Shown here piece after piece: positions 27,788-37,682 of a stretch of 64,000 nucleotides of DNA. The DNA is from Halopseudomonas pelagia CL-AP6 (lineage in GTDB: Bacteria; Pseudomonadota; Gammaproteobacteria; Pseudomonadales; Pseudomonadaceae): NCBI RefSeq assembly GCF_000410875.1, contig NZ_AROI01000023.1:1-64000 (forward strand), read 5' to 3'. The notes beneath the pieces are model-generated. The model had not been told where the DNA came from. It worked only from the letters and a program-made list of their open reading frames with translations, and ran no database searches. Positions within the stretch are counted from its first letter, which is position 1. Each line of letters starts with the position of its first letter. A program made the position numbers and the translations under genes.

Positions 27788-29536
27788 ATGTCCAGACCCA
27801 TGCCACCGGATCAACAACGCCTGCAGCGCGGTACTGCCCCCACCTTTGAGCGCCTGCGCGCCAGCCATGCCAAGCAGGGCACCAGCCAAGGCGCGGCCAC
27901 CGATGCGACGGTGCATTGCGGTTGGGGCAGGCTGTTATTCGGGCAGACCTTTTCCGACTATCGCCTGTTGGCCGGGACGCTATTGGATGAAGAAACCGGC
28001 GAGCGCGATATCGTGCTCTACGTCGAAGATCCGCAGGTAGTGCTGTCCTTCGCCCCACAGCAGCTGTTCCTCGACCCATCCGACACCCTACGCCTGTGGT
28101 TCAGCGACTATCGGCCTGCGCACGAGAGCCCCCAGGGATTTAACCTACGACACCCGCATGGCGATGCAGACTGGGAGGCAATCAATCGATTGTACAAGTC
28201 GCAGAATATGGCCTGCGTGGACCCGGATAAAATCACCCCCCGCGAGGCCGGCGGCCCGATCTTCTGGTTGACCGAAGATGAGGACAGCGGTGAAGTGATC
28301 GGTACCGTGATGGGCCTTAATCACCATAAGGCTTTCAATGACCCGGAGCAGGGATCAAGCCTCTGGTGCCTCGCGGTAGACAGCAGCACCCAGCGTTTCG
28401 GCGTTGGTGAGACGCTGGTTCGACACCTGGTTGAGTATTTTATGAGCCGCACCTGTTCCTACCTCGATCTTTCGGTGCTGCACGACAACAAGCAGGCCAA
28501 GGCACTGTACCGCAAGCTGGGTTTTCGCAAGTTGCGCACCTTTGCTTTAAAGCGCAAGAACAGCATCAATCAGGTGCTGTTTATTGGTCCGGATTCGGAT
28601 CAGGAATTGAACCCCTATGCCCGGATTATCACCCGCGAGGCTCGACGCAGGGGCATTGAGGTCAATATCCACGATACCGCAGCGGGGCTCTTCAGCCTGA
28701 CCCACGGCGGCCGGCGAATCCGCTGCCGGGAATCGCTCAGCGACCTGACCAGCGCCATCAGCATGACCCTCTGCCAGGACAAGCATCTTACCCATCGCAC
28801 GCTGCACCGGGCCGGATTGAGCACACCGCAATTTCAGCTAGCGGGCGCGGCCACAGATAACGCTGCGTTTCTATCCGAACACCACGCCCTGGTCGTCAAG
28901 CCCAACGACGGCGAGCAGGGGCAGGGCGTCGCGGTAGATATCCGGGATGCCGACGCGCTGGAGTCAGCTATTGCTGCAGCCCATCAATTCGACAGCGAGG
29001 TGCTGCTGGAGAGCTATCACCCAGGCCAGGATCTGCGTGTGCTGGTTATCAACTACGAGGTAGTGGCCGCAGCGATCCGACGGCCTGCCGAGGTCTGTGG
29101 CGATGGGGTAAAAACCCTCAAGCAACTGATTGAAAAACAAAGCCGCCGACGCCAGACCAGCACTCAGGGTGAGAGCCGTATACCGATGGACGACGAAACT
29201 CGGCGTACGGTTGAAGCCCAAGGCTTCAGCCTGGATGATGTAATACCCTATGGAAAGCAAGTGTTCGTGCGCCGCACCGCCAACCTGCATACCGGCGGCA
29301 TGCTGGTAGACGTTACCCGCAAGCTGCATCCGACGCTTAGGCAGGCCGCGATCGACGCGGCCAAGGCATTGGAAATACCCGTGGCCGGGCTGGACCTGAT
29401 GGTGCCAGAACCGGATGAGCCGGCTTACGTCATCATCGAGGCCAATGAACGCCCCGGCCTGGCCAACCATGAACCGCAACCGACCGCAGAACGCTTTATC
29501 GACCTGCTGTTTCCGCTTAGCCGTTCACAATCATGA
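27788..29536 (+). CDS. ngg: N-acetylglutaminylglutamine synthetase (GNAT + ATP-grasp)
   Basis: A protein of 582 aa, a fusion. The N-terminal half is a GNAT acetyltransferase (about residues 110-250, with SSTQRFGVGETLVRHLVEYF and DNKQAKALYRKLGFRK). The C-terminal half is an ATP-grasp ligase (about 290-580, with VVKPNDGEQGQGV and IIEANERPGL). It acetylates and joins two glutamines to give N-acetylglutaminylglutamine. Its position between AsnO and an M42 peptidase is the diagnostic NAGGN operon of Pseudomonas and rhizobia. Induced by osmotic stress in relatives. Confidence 0.93.
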   Translation: MSRPMPPDQQRLQRGTAPTFERLRASHAKQGTSQGAATDATVHCGWGRLLFGQTFSDYRLLAGTLLDEETGERDIVLYVEDPQVVLSFAPQQLFLDPSDTLRLWFSDYRPAHESPQGFNLRHPHGDADWEAINRLYKSQNMACVDPDKITPREAGGPIFWLTEDEDSGEVIGTVMGLNHHKAFNDPEQGSSLWCLAVDSSTQRFGVGETLVRHLVEYFMSRTCSYLDLSVLHDNKQAKALYRKLGFRKLRTFALKRKNSINQVLFIGPDSDQELNPYARIITREARRRGIEVNIHDTAAGLFSLTHGGRRIRCRESLSDLTSAISMTLCQDKHLTHRTLHRAGLSTPQFQLAGAATDNAAFLSEHHALVVKPNDGEQGQGVAVDIRDADALESAIAAAHQFDSEVLLESYHPGQDLRVLVINYEVVAAAIRRPAEVCGDGVKTLKQLIEKQSRRRQTSTQGESRIPMDDETRRTVEAQGFSLDDVIPYGKQVFVRRTANLHTGGMLVDVTRKLHPTLRQAAIDAAKALEIPVAGLDLMVPEPDEPAYVIIEANERPGLANHEPQPTAERFIDLLFPLSRSQS

Positions 29537-29581
29537 CGGCAACATAGCCACAAGAAACACAGGCACAAAACGGAGGAATGC

Positions 29582-30772
29582 ATGACCGAGATCTACCCCG
29601 GACCGAATATGGAATTTCTCGAGCGCACCCTGCTGGAGATGCTCGCTATTCCTTGTCCCACCGGCTTTACCGATGGCATCGTGCGCTATGTCGCCGAGCA
29701 TCTGGACGCCATGGGCGTGGACTATGAGCTGACCCGGCGTGGCACCATTCGCGCCACACTCAAGGGCAAGCAGGCCACCCCGGACCGCGCGATAGCAGCC
29801 CATCTGGATACTATTGGCGCCATGGTGCGCGGCATCAAGGATAACGGTCGTCTGCAGCTAGCCCCTATCGGCCACTGGTCCAGCCGCTTTGCCGAGGGTA
29901 GCCGGGTCAGCCTGTTTGGCGACCACGGCTGCCTGCGCGGCAGCGTACTGCCGTTGATGGCCTCGGGGCATGCCTTCAATGAGGGCGTAGACAGCCTGGC
30001 CGTCAGTTGGGATACGGTCGAGCTGCGCGTGGACGCCGCTACTACCAGCCATGCCGAAACTGAGGCCCTGGGCATTCATGTTGGCGATTTTGTCGCCTTC
30101 GATCCGTGTCCCGAATTTACCGATACTGGCTATATCAATTCCCGGCATCTGGATAACAAGGCTGGCGCGGCGGCGCTGCTTACCGCAATCAAGCAGGTGG
30201 TCGATAGTGGCGAACTGCTGCCGATGGACTGCCATCCGGTATTCACCATTACCGAGGAAACCGGCACCGGCTCCGCTGGCGTGCTGCCCTGGGATGTCAG
30301 TGAGTTCGTTGGCGTGGATATCGCCCCCTCGGCTGCCGGCCAGAGCACAACCGAGCATTCGGTCACGCTGTGCATGCAGGACTCCGGCGGCCCTTACGAT
30401 TACCACCTGACACGGCACTTGCAGAGCCTCTGCCACCGCGACGAGATACCGGTGCGCCGTGATCTATTTCGCTATTACCACAGCGACGCAGAATCAGCGA
30501 TCCGTTCCGGCACCGACACGCGTATAGCCTTGATTGGCTTTGGCACGGACGCGACCCACGGCTACGAACGCACCCACCGCGATAGCCTGGCCGCATTAAA
30601 CCGTCTGCTAGTGGCTTATATGTTCAGCGCGCCGGTATTCGAACATGACGAGAAAAACCACCCACCGCTGGAGAACTTCCGCGAGCAACTGAGCGACGAA
30701 ACCGTCAGCGCCAGCGATACCGTATTGCCGCCGTTAAAGCGCATTCTTTCGCAACATAAACCCAAAACCTGA
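29582..30772 (+). CDS. Osmoprotectant NAGGN system M42 family peptidase
   Basis: A protein of 396 aa. M42/M20-type zinc aminopeptidase motifs: AAHLDTIGAMV (metal His and Asp), SRHLDNKAGAAALL (bridging Asp), TEETGTGSAG (catalytic and metal Glu) and late GTDATHGYERTH (metal His). GGAGG precedes ATG by 5 nt. This branch occurs with asnO and ngg and is presumed to process or recycle NAGGN, though the exact step is not proven. Last gene of the operon; I see no strong terminator after it. Confidence 0.9.
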   Translation: MTEIYPGPNMEFLERTLLEMLAIPCPTGFTDGIVRYVAEHLDAMGVDYELTRRGTIRATLKGKQATPDRAIAAHLDTIGAMVRGIKDNGRLQLAPIGHWSSRFAEGSRVSLFGDHGCLRGSVLPLMASGHAFNEGVDSLAVSWDTVELRVDAATTSHAETEALGIHVGDFVAFDPCPEFTDTGYINSRHLDNKAGAAALLTAIKQVVDSGELLPMDCHPVFTITEETGTGSAGVLPWDVSEFVGVDIAPSAAGQSTTEHSVTLCMQDSGGPYDYHLTRHLQSLCHRDEIPVRRDLFRYYHSDAESAIRSGTDTRIALIGFGTDATHGYERTHRDSLAALNRLLVAYMFSAPVFEHDEKNHPPLENFREQLSDETVSASDTVLPPLKRILSQHKPKT

Positions 30773-30834
30773 TCATCGGCAGGCATCCCCTGGCGCGGTA
30801 TAGTCAGGGTTTGCCTGAAGCGGAATAGTATAAC

Positions 30835-32937
30835 TTGATAAAAAAACTCACACCCTGCGCCCTTGGCCTGTTCGCCAGCCTTGGCGCCACTAGCATCAGC
30901 TTCGCGCAGGACCGGCAACTCAGCTTGCCTGCTCAAGTGATACTCGGTAGCGAGGCGCAGGAGCAGAATAGGCGGCTGCCGCTGGCTCGCGACACCCTCG
31001 GCGCCGAGCAACTGGAGACGGCCAATCTGGGCGCCAATCTATCCGAGTCACTGCAACGTGTGCCCGGCTTGGTGGCCGTCAACCGGCAGAATTACGCCCA
31101 GGACCTGCAGATATCCTCCCGCGGCTTCGGCGCGCGTGCGGCGTTTGGCGTGCGTGGAGTGCGTTTGCTCCAGGATGGCATTCCGCTGACCATGCCCGAC
31201 GGCCAGGGCCAGCCGGCACTGTTCGATCTGGATAGCCTGCAGCGTATCGAGGTGCTGCGCGGTCCGCTGACCACGCTCTACGGCAATGCTTCCGGCGGCA
31301 TCATTCAGGGCTTCACCGGCGAAGGCAGCTTTTACCCGACGCTGGAAAATCGCACGGCATTCGGCCCCGACGGTTTGCGCCGCTCGCGCTTGCGCTACGG
31401 CGGCCAACATGGCGCCCTGAACATCAGCGCCAACGTCGCCCGGCTAGAGACCGATGGTTATCGCGACCATAGCAAGACGCGGCGTGATACCGCGAATCTG
31501 CGCCTGGGCTGGGATATCGACGATGCCTCCAGCCTGACCCTGCTGATCAACAGCCTCGACCAACCCGAAACCCAGGACCCGCTGGGTTTGACCGCGCAGC
31601 AGGTACGCGAGGATCGGCGCCAGGTCTTCAGCCGCGCCTACGAGTACGACACACGTAAGACAGTGCGGCATAACCAGGCAGGGCTTAATTATCAGCGCCG
31701 GCTGAGCAATGATGATCAGCTCACGTTGATGGTCTATGGCGGCGAGCGATATGTGCAGCAGTATCTGGCGTTTCCCGGCAACAACACCATTGTAGACGAC
31801 GAGTTTCGTCCAGGCAGCGGTGGCGTTATCGAACTTGATCGAGGCTTTGGCGGCGGCGAGCTCGGCTGGCAGCGCAATACTGAGCTGTTTGGCTTACCCG
31901 TCGAACTGGCCGCGGGCATCACCTACGACTATCAGGGCGAACAGCGCGAGGGCTTTGTTAATAGTGGCGGCAACAAGGGTGCTCAACGACGAGATGAATT
32001 CAACGCCGTAGACAGCCAGGACCTATACCTGATCAGCACCTGGCAACTAGACCCACGCTGGACACTGACTGCCGGCGTACGCCATAGCCGCGTTGAGTTT
32101 GACTCTGACGACGACTATCTGAGCGACGGCCAGGACGACAGTGGCAGCGTACGCTACAGTCAGACCAATCCCGCGCTGGGCTTAAGCTATCAATGGACGC
32201 CGGCAGTGAGCCTGTATGCTGCGCTGGGCCAAGGCTTTGAAACACCGACCTTTCAGGAGTTGGCCTATCAGGAACAGGGCAGTGGACTGAATTTCGGCCT
32301 GCGGCCCAGCGAGTCACGCAATGCCGAGGTCGGCCTCAAACTGCACCATGAACAGACCCGCATCAATCTGGCACTGTTCCATAGCCGCGTCAAAGACGAA
32401 ATCGTCACCGGTCCCAATCAGCTCAGTACCGGGCGTAGCACTTTCGTCAACGCTGGCCGCTCGACCCGACGCGGTGTGGAGTTGGCGGTGGAACAGAACT
32501 TCGACCACGGTATCAGCGCCTACTTGGCCTATACGCTGCTGGATGCCCGCTTCGACAGCTACATCGACAGTGAAGGCAATGACCTGTCCGGCAAGGATCT
32601 CCCCGGCGTGCCGCGCCACAGCCTGTTCGCTGAGCTCAGCTGGCGGCCGCCCGGCAGCGGTTTTATCACCGCGCTGGAAGCCCAGAGCCTGAGCCAACGC
32701 TATGCGACGGATGACAATACCGCCGAGGCCTCCGGCTATGCCGTATTCAACTGGCGTGCGGCTTACACCCATGCGGTGGGCAGCTGGGAAGTCGAACCTT
32801 TCGCACGTATCGACAATCTGGGTGACCGTGAATATATCGGCTCGTTGATCGTCAATGGCACCGGGGCCCGCTACTACGAGCCCGCACCGGACCGCCAATG
32901 GCTGGTCGGGGTCGGCTTGCAATATCAGTGGCAATAG
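30835..32937 (+). CDS. TonB-dependent outer-membrane receptor
   Basis: A protein of 700 aa from a TTG start at 30835. It has a signal peptide (residues 1-24, ending SFAQ) and a plug domain (about 45-165: LSESLQRVPGLVAVNRQ, SSRGFGARAAFGVRG, IEVLRGPLTTLYGNASGG), then a 22-strand-type barrel. The barrel ends LQYQWQ. The plug resembles the FecA/YncD branch. Ligand unknown: likely a metal chelate. I see no Fur box (GATAATGATAATCATTATC-like) in the 62-nt upstream gap, so iron control is not supported. Confidence 0.88.
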   Translation: MIKKLTPCALGLFASLGATSISFAQDRQLSLPAQVILGSEAQEQNRRLPLARDTLGAEQLETANLGANLSESLQRVPGLVAVNRQNYAQDLQISSRGFGARAAFGVRGVRLLQDGIPLTMPDGQGQPALFDLDSLQRIEVLRGPLTTLYGNASGGIIQGFTGEGSFYPTLENRTAFGPDGLRRSRLRYGGQHGALNISANVARLETDGYRDHSKTRRDTANLRLGWDIDDASSLTLLINSLDQPETQDPLGLTAQQVREDRRQVFSRAYEYDTRKTVRHNQAGLNYQRRLSNDDQLTLMVYGGERYVQQYLAFPGNNTIVDDEFRPGSGGVIELDRGFGGGELGWQRNTELFGLPVELAAGITYDYQGEQREGFVNSGGNKGAQRRDEFNAVDSQDLYLISTWQLDPRWTLTAGVRHSRVEFDSDDDYLSDGQDDSGSVRYSQTNPALGLSYQWTPAVSLYAALGQGFETPTFQELAYQEQGSGLNFGLRPSESRNAEVGLKLHHEQTRINLALFHSRVKDEIVTGPNQLSTGRSTFVNAGRSTRRGVELAVEQNFDHGISAYLAYTLLDARFDSYIDSEGNDLSGKDLPGVPRHSLFAELSWRPPGSGFITALEAQSLSQRYATDDNTAEASGYAVFNWRAAYTHAVGSWEVEPFARIDNLGDREYIGSLIVNGTGARYYEPAPDRQWLVGVGLQYQWQ

Positions 32938-32970
32938 GTCTGGCGCCTATTTATTTGCCGCCACGCCGCG

Positions 32971-33032
32971 GGTCGAGGTGGAACTCGAACTCCCAAACAC
33001 CGCTCCCGGGAAGGCCGAGTTCCACCTCGGCC
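32971..33032. repeat. Long inverted repeat between TonB receptor and MFS pseudogene
   Basis: Perfect arms CGAGGTGGAACTCG (32974-32987) and CGAGTTCCACCTCG (33016-33029) around a 28-nt loop, extendable to 17 bp with one G-U. It lies between two convergent genes. No T-tract follows, so it is either a transcription boundary or an interspersed palindrome. Confidence 0.7.
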
Positions 33033-33080
33033 AGCGTGCTCAACCACAACACCCCAGGTGAAGATGCAGCTCGTCCCCCA

Positions 33081-34236
33081 TCAGGCCTGAGCGGTAGGCT
33101 CAACAACAGCCACATCGCTAAAAGCGCCGCGCTGCCAGGCAAGAACAATGAATATTAAAGCCGCCATAGCCATCAACAGCGGCAGCGCATGGCTGCTCAG
33201 CCACTGACTGGCGGCACCGGTGGACAACGGTCCGAGCAAACTACCAATACCCCACAGCATGGCAATATGTGCATTGGCGCGCACCAGCGCATCATCACGA
33301 TAACGCTGCCCGATCAAAATCAGCGACAAGGTATAAAGCCCTCCGGCGCTGGCGCCAAACACCACCAGGACCGGCCAGATCAGCACGCTCTGCAGCAGCA
33401 CCGGTAGCGCCAGGCTCGAAGCCAGCAAAACCAAACCACAGGCCTTATACAGCGTGGTCCGCGATAATTTGTCCGCCAACCAGCCAATCGGCACCTGTAA
33501 TGCTGCATCACCTATCACCACGGCGCCAACCATAAAAAGTGCGCGCTGCGCGTCGAAACCTTCGCGAATCAGATACACCGGCAACAAGGTCAGGGTCATG
33601 GCCTCGAAGGCAGCGAACAACATCACCGCCCAGGCAACAGCGGGAAGCTTGCGCACAAAACCCATTAAAGCCCTCCCCGAAGTACTCGCGGCATCCACCA
33701 CCGGCGCACCCGTTGCCTGAAGGAGCAACACTAGACCCAGCATCAGCAAGCTGCTGGACAACCAGAAGCCGATATCGCTATCGGTGCCGATCACGCCCAG
33801 CAGCAGCGGCCCGCACAACTGGCTAAGGGCGAAAGCGCTGCCATATACCGCGACCAACCGGCCACGTAGGCGATCTTCGATCAACTGATTGATCCAGCTT
33901 TCGCCCAGCACAAAGGTCACCGTCAGCGACACGCCAAGCACCAGCCTGAACGCGAGCCACAACGCATAACTCGGCGACACCGCCAACAACCCAACCGATA
34001 CTGCGCTGCACAGCATGACCAGGCGCATGGCATTTTCGGTCCCCAGCCAACCGGCCAGCGGTCATTTTCGCGCCGATCAGCATGCCCACCGCCGGTAGCC
34101 CCGCCATGATGCCGATGGCAAAGGCGTCGTAGCCCCACTCGTCCAGCCGTAACGACACCAGCGGCAAGGTAATACCCAGCGCCAGCCCGACACAGATCAC
34201 TGCTGTGGTAACAACGCCATAGGTTTTCCAATCCAT
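33081..34236 (-). pseudogene. MFS transporter (YcaD-like), interrupted by a frameshift
   Basis: The N-terminal part starts at 34236 (MDWKTYGVVTTAVICVGLA) and runs in one frame to about GAKMT near 34062. The rest continues in the next frame as PLAGWLGTENAMRLVMLC to the stop at 33081. Joined, the two pieces make a normal 12-helix MFS protein of about 385 aa. A one-base insertion around 34050-34064 explains it, near a run of four A. Both halves look otherwise intact, so this is a recent mutation or a sequence error. No programmed-shift signal is evident. Confidence 0.82.
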
Positions 34237-34509
34237 ACTCGTGCCTACCCCACCCTTAAGAGCGAAACAGTAAGACCAGTGCACGCTCCCTGAGTAGCCG
34301 ATCAATGGGCAAAAAAAGGCATAAGGGACCGGCTTCGATCTGGCAAACAGTAATCAGCCCACCCTTTAAATTCAATATATTTGACAGAAGGTCGCTAAAT
34401 ATTGCTTTTAAATGCTAAACGCGGTCTTTTTCGTTTGTTATTTTTGACATAAACTCGGGACAATCTTTTGCTCCGTAGCCATCCGCTTTAACAGCGCCAG
34501 GAAAGCCTC

Positions 34510-35850
34510 ATGAACATCATGCAACAGCCCGCCTCCCAGTCTCAGGACCTGAGCCTTGACGAATTCTGGATGCCCTTTACCGCCAACCGGCAGTTCAAGA
34601 GCCGTCCGCGCCTGCTGGAAAGCGCCGAAGGCATGTTCTACACCGATGTGGAGGGCCGGCAGATCATCGATGGCACCTCCGGCCTGTGGTGCTGTAACGC
34701 CGGGCACGGCCGCAAGGAAATTGCCGAAGCGGTCAGCAAACAGATCGTCAAAATGGACTTCGCCCCGACATTCCAGATGGGCCACCCGCTGCCATTCCAA
34801 CTCGCCGAGCGACTGGTAGAGATTGCGCCCAAGGGCCTAAACCGGGTGTTCTTCACCAACTCCGGCTCCGAGTCGGTAGATACCGCACTGAAAATCGCCC
34901 TGGCCTACCAGCGCGCCCGCGGCGAAGGCACAAGAACCCGCTTGATCGGCCGCGAACTGGGTTACCACGGTGTCGGCTTTGGCGGCATATCCGTTGGCGG
35001 CATGGTCAACAACCGCAAAGCCTTTGGCGTACAGCTGCCGGGCGTCGATCACCTGCCGCATACGCTGGATCTGGAGCGCAACGCCTTTACCCGCGGCCTG
35101 CCGAAACACGGCGCGGAATTGGCCGAACAGCTGGAAAAACTGGTGACACTGCACGGCGCGGAAAACATCGCGGCGGTCATCGTCGAGCCGATGTCTGGCT
35201 CCGCCGGGGTGATCCTGCCGCCAGTCGGCTATCTCAAACGTCTGCGCGAGATCACCACCAAGCACGGCATTCTGCTGATTTTCGATGAGGTCATTACCGG
35301 CTATGGCCGGGTCGGCGACGCCTTCGCCTCGCAGCGCTGGGACGTTACCCCGGACATCATGACCACCGCTAAAGGCTTGACCAACGGCGCCATTCCCATG
35401 GGCGCGGTGTTTGTCAGTGAGCAGATTCAGCAGGCGTTTATGCACGGCCCCAAGGGCCTGATCGAGCTGTTCCACGGTTATACCTATTCCGGTCACCCGG
35501 TAGCCGCCGCCGCAGCGCTGGCGACCCTGGACATTTATGCCAGAGACGGCCTGCTGACCCGCGCCCAGGAGCTGGAGATCTATTGGCAGGAGGCGCTGCA
35601 CAGCCTCAAGGATCTGCATCACGTGATCGATATTCGCAACATTGGCCTGGTCGGTGCTGTGCATATGGCCAGCCGCGAGGGTGAGCCCGGCGCACGTGGC
35701 TACGAGGTGTTCGAAGCCTGTTATTGGGACGGCCTGATGGTACGCTGCACAGGCGACATTATTGCCATGTCGCCACCGCTGATTGTCGAAAAGAGCCATA
35801 TCGACCGGATGATCAATATACTTGGGGACGTGATTCGTCGTACTCCGTAA
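34510..35850 (+). CDS. bauA: Beta-alanine--pyruvate (omega-amino acid) aminotransferase
   Basis: A protein of 446 aa, class III PLP aminotransferase. Motifs: SGLWCCNAGHGRKEI, TNSGSESVDTALKIA, LIFDEVITGYGRVG (Asp259) and TTAKGLTNGAIPMG (Lys288). The WCCNAGHGR and GYHGVGFGGISVGG segments are typical of the beta-alanine:pyruvate branch. It makes malonate semialdehyde from beta-alanine. The next gene encodes the acylating semialdehyde dehydrogenase that uses that product. AGGA precedes the chosen ATG. Confidence 0.93.
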   Translation: MNIMQQPASQSQDLSLDEFWMPFTANRQFKSRPRLLESAEGMFYTDVEGRQIIDGTSGLWCCNAGHGRKEIAEAVSKQIVKMDFAPTFQMGHPLPFQLAERLVEIAPKGLNRVFFTNSGSESVDTALKIALAYQRARGEGTRTRLIGRELGYHGVGFGGISVGGMVNNRKAFGVQLPGVDHLPHTLDLERNAFTRGLPKHGAELAEQLEKLVTLHGAENIAAVIVEPMSGSAGVILPPVGYLKRLREITTKHGILLIFDEVITGYGRVGDAFASQRWDVTPDIMTTAKGLTNGAIPMGAVFVSEQIQQAFMHGPKGLIELFHGYTYSGHPVAAAAALATLDIYARDGLLTRAQELEIYWQEALHSLKDLHHVIDIRNIGLVGAVHMASREGEPGARGYEVFEACYWDGLMVRCTGDIIAMSPPLIVEKSHIDRMINILGDVIRRTP

Positions 35851-35893
35851 GCGGTTTTTTAAATTCAAGATTCTGTTACGCCTTGCGGGAGGT

Positions 35894-36045
35894 GCGGTAA
35901 CGGACAGCCTGGTCAGGATACGCGCAAGTACATCCCTGTAGCTCGGCGATGGCATCCCGACCGCCAGGGAAGGCGGAAGTGTCGAAAATGCAGGAGCAAT
36001 TTTCGACCTGCCATCGACGGTCCTGACCAGGCTATCCGCCACCGC
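35894..36045. repeat. 152-bp branched palindromic element
   Basis: Outer arms of 25 nt (35894-35918 and 36021-36045) match with three differences; the inner 13 (AGCCTGGTCAGGA / TCCTGACCAGGCT) are perfect. Inside are a second stem CGATGGCA (35947-35954) / TGCCATCG (36009-36016) and two hairpins: CCGCC-AGGGAA-GGCGG (35961-35976) and GTCGAAAAT-N9-ATTTTCGAC (35981-36007). A small TACA-TCCC-TGTA hairpin sits at 35929-35940. It fills the bauA-mmsA gap. It looks like a non-autonomous mobile palindrome or folded RNA element, not a simple terminator. Confidence 0.75.
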
Positions 36046-36111
36046 ATCTGCTTAGCTCCGTGCGTAGCGGCAACAAACCCAAATCGAAGTTAATGTGAAA
36101 CTGGTGACCCA

Positions 36112-37608
36112 ATGACCCTGCAACTGACCCACTTTATCAACGGCAAGCGCACCGCCGCCAGCGAGCGCACTCAGCCGGTATTCGAACCCGCCACTGGCGA
36201 ACAGCGCGGCCAGGTTTCCCTGGCTAACGTCAGCGAAGTAGAGCAGGCGATTGCGGTAGCCAAAGCCGCGCAACCGGGCTGGGCAAAAACCACCCCGCTA
36301 AATCGCGCGCGCATCCTGTTCAAATACAAGGCGCTGGTCGAAGCCCATGCCGACGAGCTGGCCGAGCTGATCACCCGTGAACACGGCAAGGTGTTCGACG
36401 ATGCCAAGGGCGAATTGACCCGCGGCCTGGAAGTGGTCGAGTTTGCCTGCGGTATCCCGCACCTGCTCAAGGGCGAGCATACCGAACAGGTCGGCGGCGG
36501 CGTCGATGCCTGGACGGTCAATCAGCCGCTGGGTGTGTGCGCCGGTATTGCGCCATTCAACTTCCCGGCGATGGTGCCCATGTGGATGTTTCCGATCGCG
36601 ATTGCCTGCGGCAACACCTTCATCATGAAGCCCTCGGAAAAAGATCCGAGCACACCCCTGCGCCTGGCCGAACTGCTGACTGAAGCAGGCCTGCCCGATG
36701 GCGTGCTCAACGTCGTCAACGGCGACAAGGAAGCCGTCGACGTACTGCTCACTCATCCCGATGTGCAGGCCGTCAGCTTCGTCGGCTCCACGCCGATCGC
36801 CGAATACATCTACGCCACCGGCTGTGCCCACGGCAAGCGCGTGCAGGCCCTGGGCGGCGCCAAAAACCATATGCTGGTGATGCCCGATGCCGACCTGGAT
36901 CAGACCGTTAATGCATTGATGGGTGCAGCTTACGGCAGTGCCGGCGAGCGTTGCATGGCCATCTCGGTAGCCGTCGCGGTCGGTGACGAAGTCGCCGACA
37001 AGCTGGTGGCGGCGCTGGGCCCACAGGTAAAAGCATTGAAGATCGGCAATGGCATGCGCGACGGCATGGAAATGGGCCCGCTGGTGTCTGCCGCGCACCT
37101 GGCCAAGGTCAAGGGCTATGTCGACCTGGGCGTGAAGGAAGGCGCAGAGCTGGTGATCGACGGTCGTGACGTTGGCGTGCCTGGGCTGGAAGGTGGTTTC
37201 TTTATGGGCGGCTGCCTGTTCGACAAGGTCACCGCCGATATGAGCATCTATCAGGAAGAAATCTTCGGCCCGGTACTCTGTATCGTCCGGGTGCCCGACT
37301 ATGCCACCGGCGTAAAACTGATCAATGAACATGAGTATGGTAACGGCACGGCGATCTTTACCCGCGACGGCGACGCCGCGCGGCAGTTCTGCAACGAGAT
37401 CCAGGTCGGCATGGTCGGCGTCAACGTGCCGATTCCAGTGCCCATGGCCTTCCACAGCTTTGGCGGCTGGAAGCGCTCACTGTTTGGTCCGCTGCATATG
37501 CACGGCCCGGACGGCGTACGTTTCTACACCAAGCGCAAGGCCATTACCTCGCGCTGGCCGACCGGTATTCGCTCGGGTGCGGAGTTCAGCATTCCGACCA
37601 TGAAGTAG
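36112..37608 (+). CDS. mmsA: CoA-acylating methylmalonate/malonate-semialdehyde dehydrogenase
   Basis: A protein of 498 aa, ALDH fold. Catalytic Cys281 lies in [11 protein letters not shown]. The usual general-base Glu is absent, with LGGAKNH in its place, the hallmark of the CoA-acylating MMSDH family. Converts malonate or methylmalonate semialdehyde to acetyl- or propionyl-CoA. Beside bauA it most likely acts as the beta-alanine pathway enzyme (BauC role); mmsA also names the valine-pathway paralogue. Start at 36112 gives the typical N-terminus. Confidence 0.93.
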   Translation: MTLQLTHFINGKRTAASERTQPVFEPATGEQRGQVSLANVSEVEQAIAVAKAAQPGWAKTTPLNRARILFKYKALVEAHADELAELITREHGKVFDDAKGELTRGLEVVEFACGIPHLLKGEHTEQVGGGVDAWTVNQPLGVCAGIAPFNFPAMVPMWMFPIAIACGNTFIMKPSEKDPSTPLRLAELLTEAGLPDGVLNVVNGDKEAVDVLLTHPDVQAVSFVGSTPIAEYIYATGCAHGKRVQALGGAKNHMLVMPDADLDQTVNALMGAAYGSAGERCMAISVAVAVGDEVADKLVAALGPQVKALKIGNGMRDGMEMGPLVSAAHLAKVKGYVDLGVKEGAELVIDGRDVGVPGLEGGFFMGGCLFDKVTADMSIYQEEIFGPVLCIVRVPDYATGVKLINEHEYGNGTAIFTRDGDAARQFCNEIQVGMVGVNVPIPVPMAFHSFGGWKRSLFGPLHMHGPDGVRFYTKRKAITSRWPTGIRSGAEFSIPTMK

Positions 37609-37620
37609 TTTTCATCCTTT

Positions 37621-37660
37621 TTCGCGCCGAGGCCGGCGCTCCCACAGGCCTCGCCGCGAA
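37621..37660. repeat. REP-like palindromic element
   Basis: TTCGCGCCGAGGCC and GGCCTCGCCGCGAA (one mismatch) enclose GGCGCTCCCACA. The reverse complement of the loop reads TGTGGGAGCGCC, the core of pseudomonad REP sequences. Intergenic, between mmsA and the cupin gene. Confidence 0.72.
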
Positions 37661-37682
37661 AGCTATCTCAAGAGAACCCAGC

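Noticed and set aside
30773-30834. Fur box upstream of the TonB receptor
   Set aside because: No match to the GATAATGATAATCATTATC-type pattern in the short upstream gap.
34837-36042. Long antisense open frame (401 aa) over bauA and the palindromic element
   Set aside because: Mirrors a clearly coding aminotransferase; its N-terminal part depends on the palindrome and no known motif is seen.
36298-37455. Antisense open frame (385 aa) over mmsA
   Set aside because: Shadow of a strongly conserved ALDH frame; His-rich low-information sequence.
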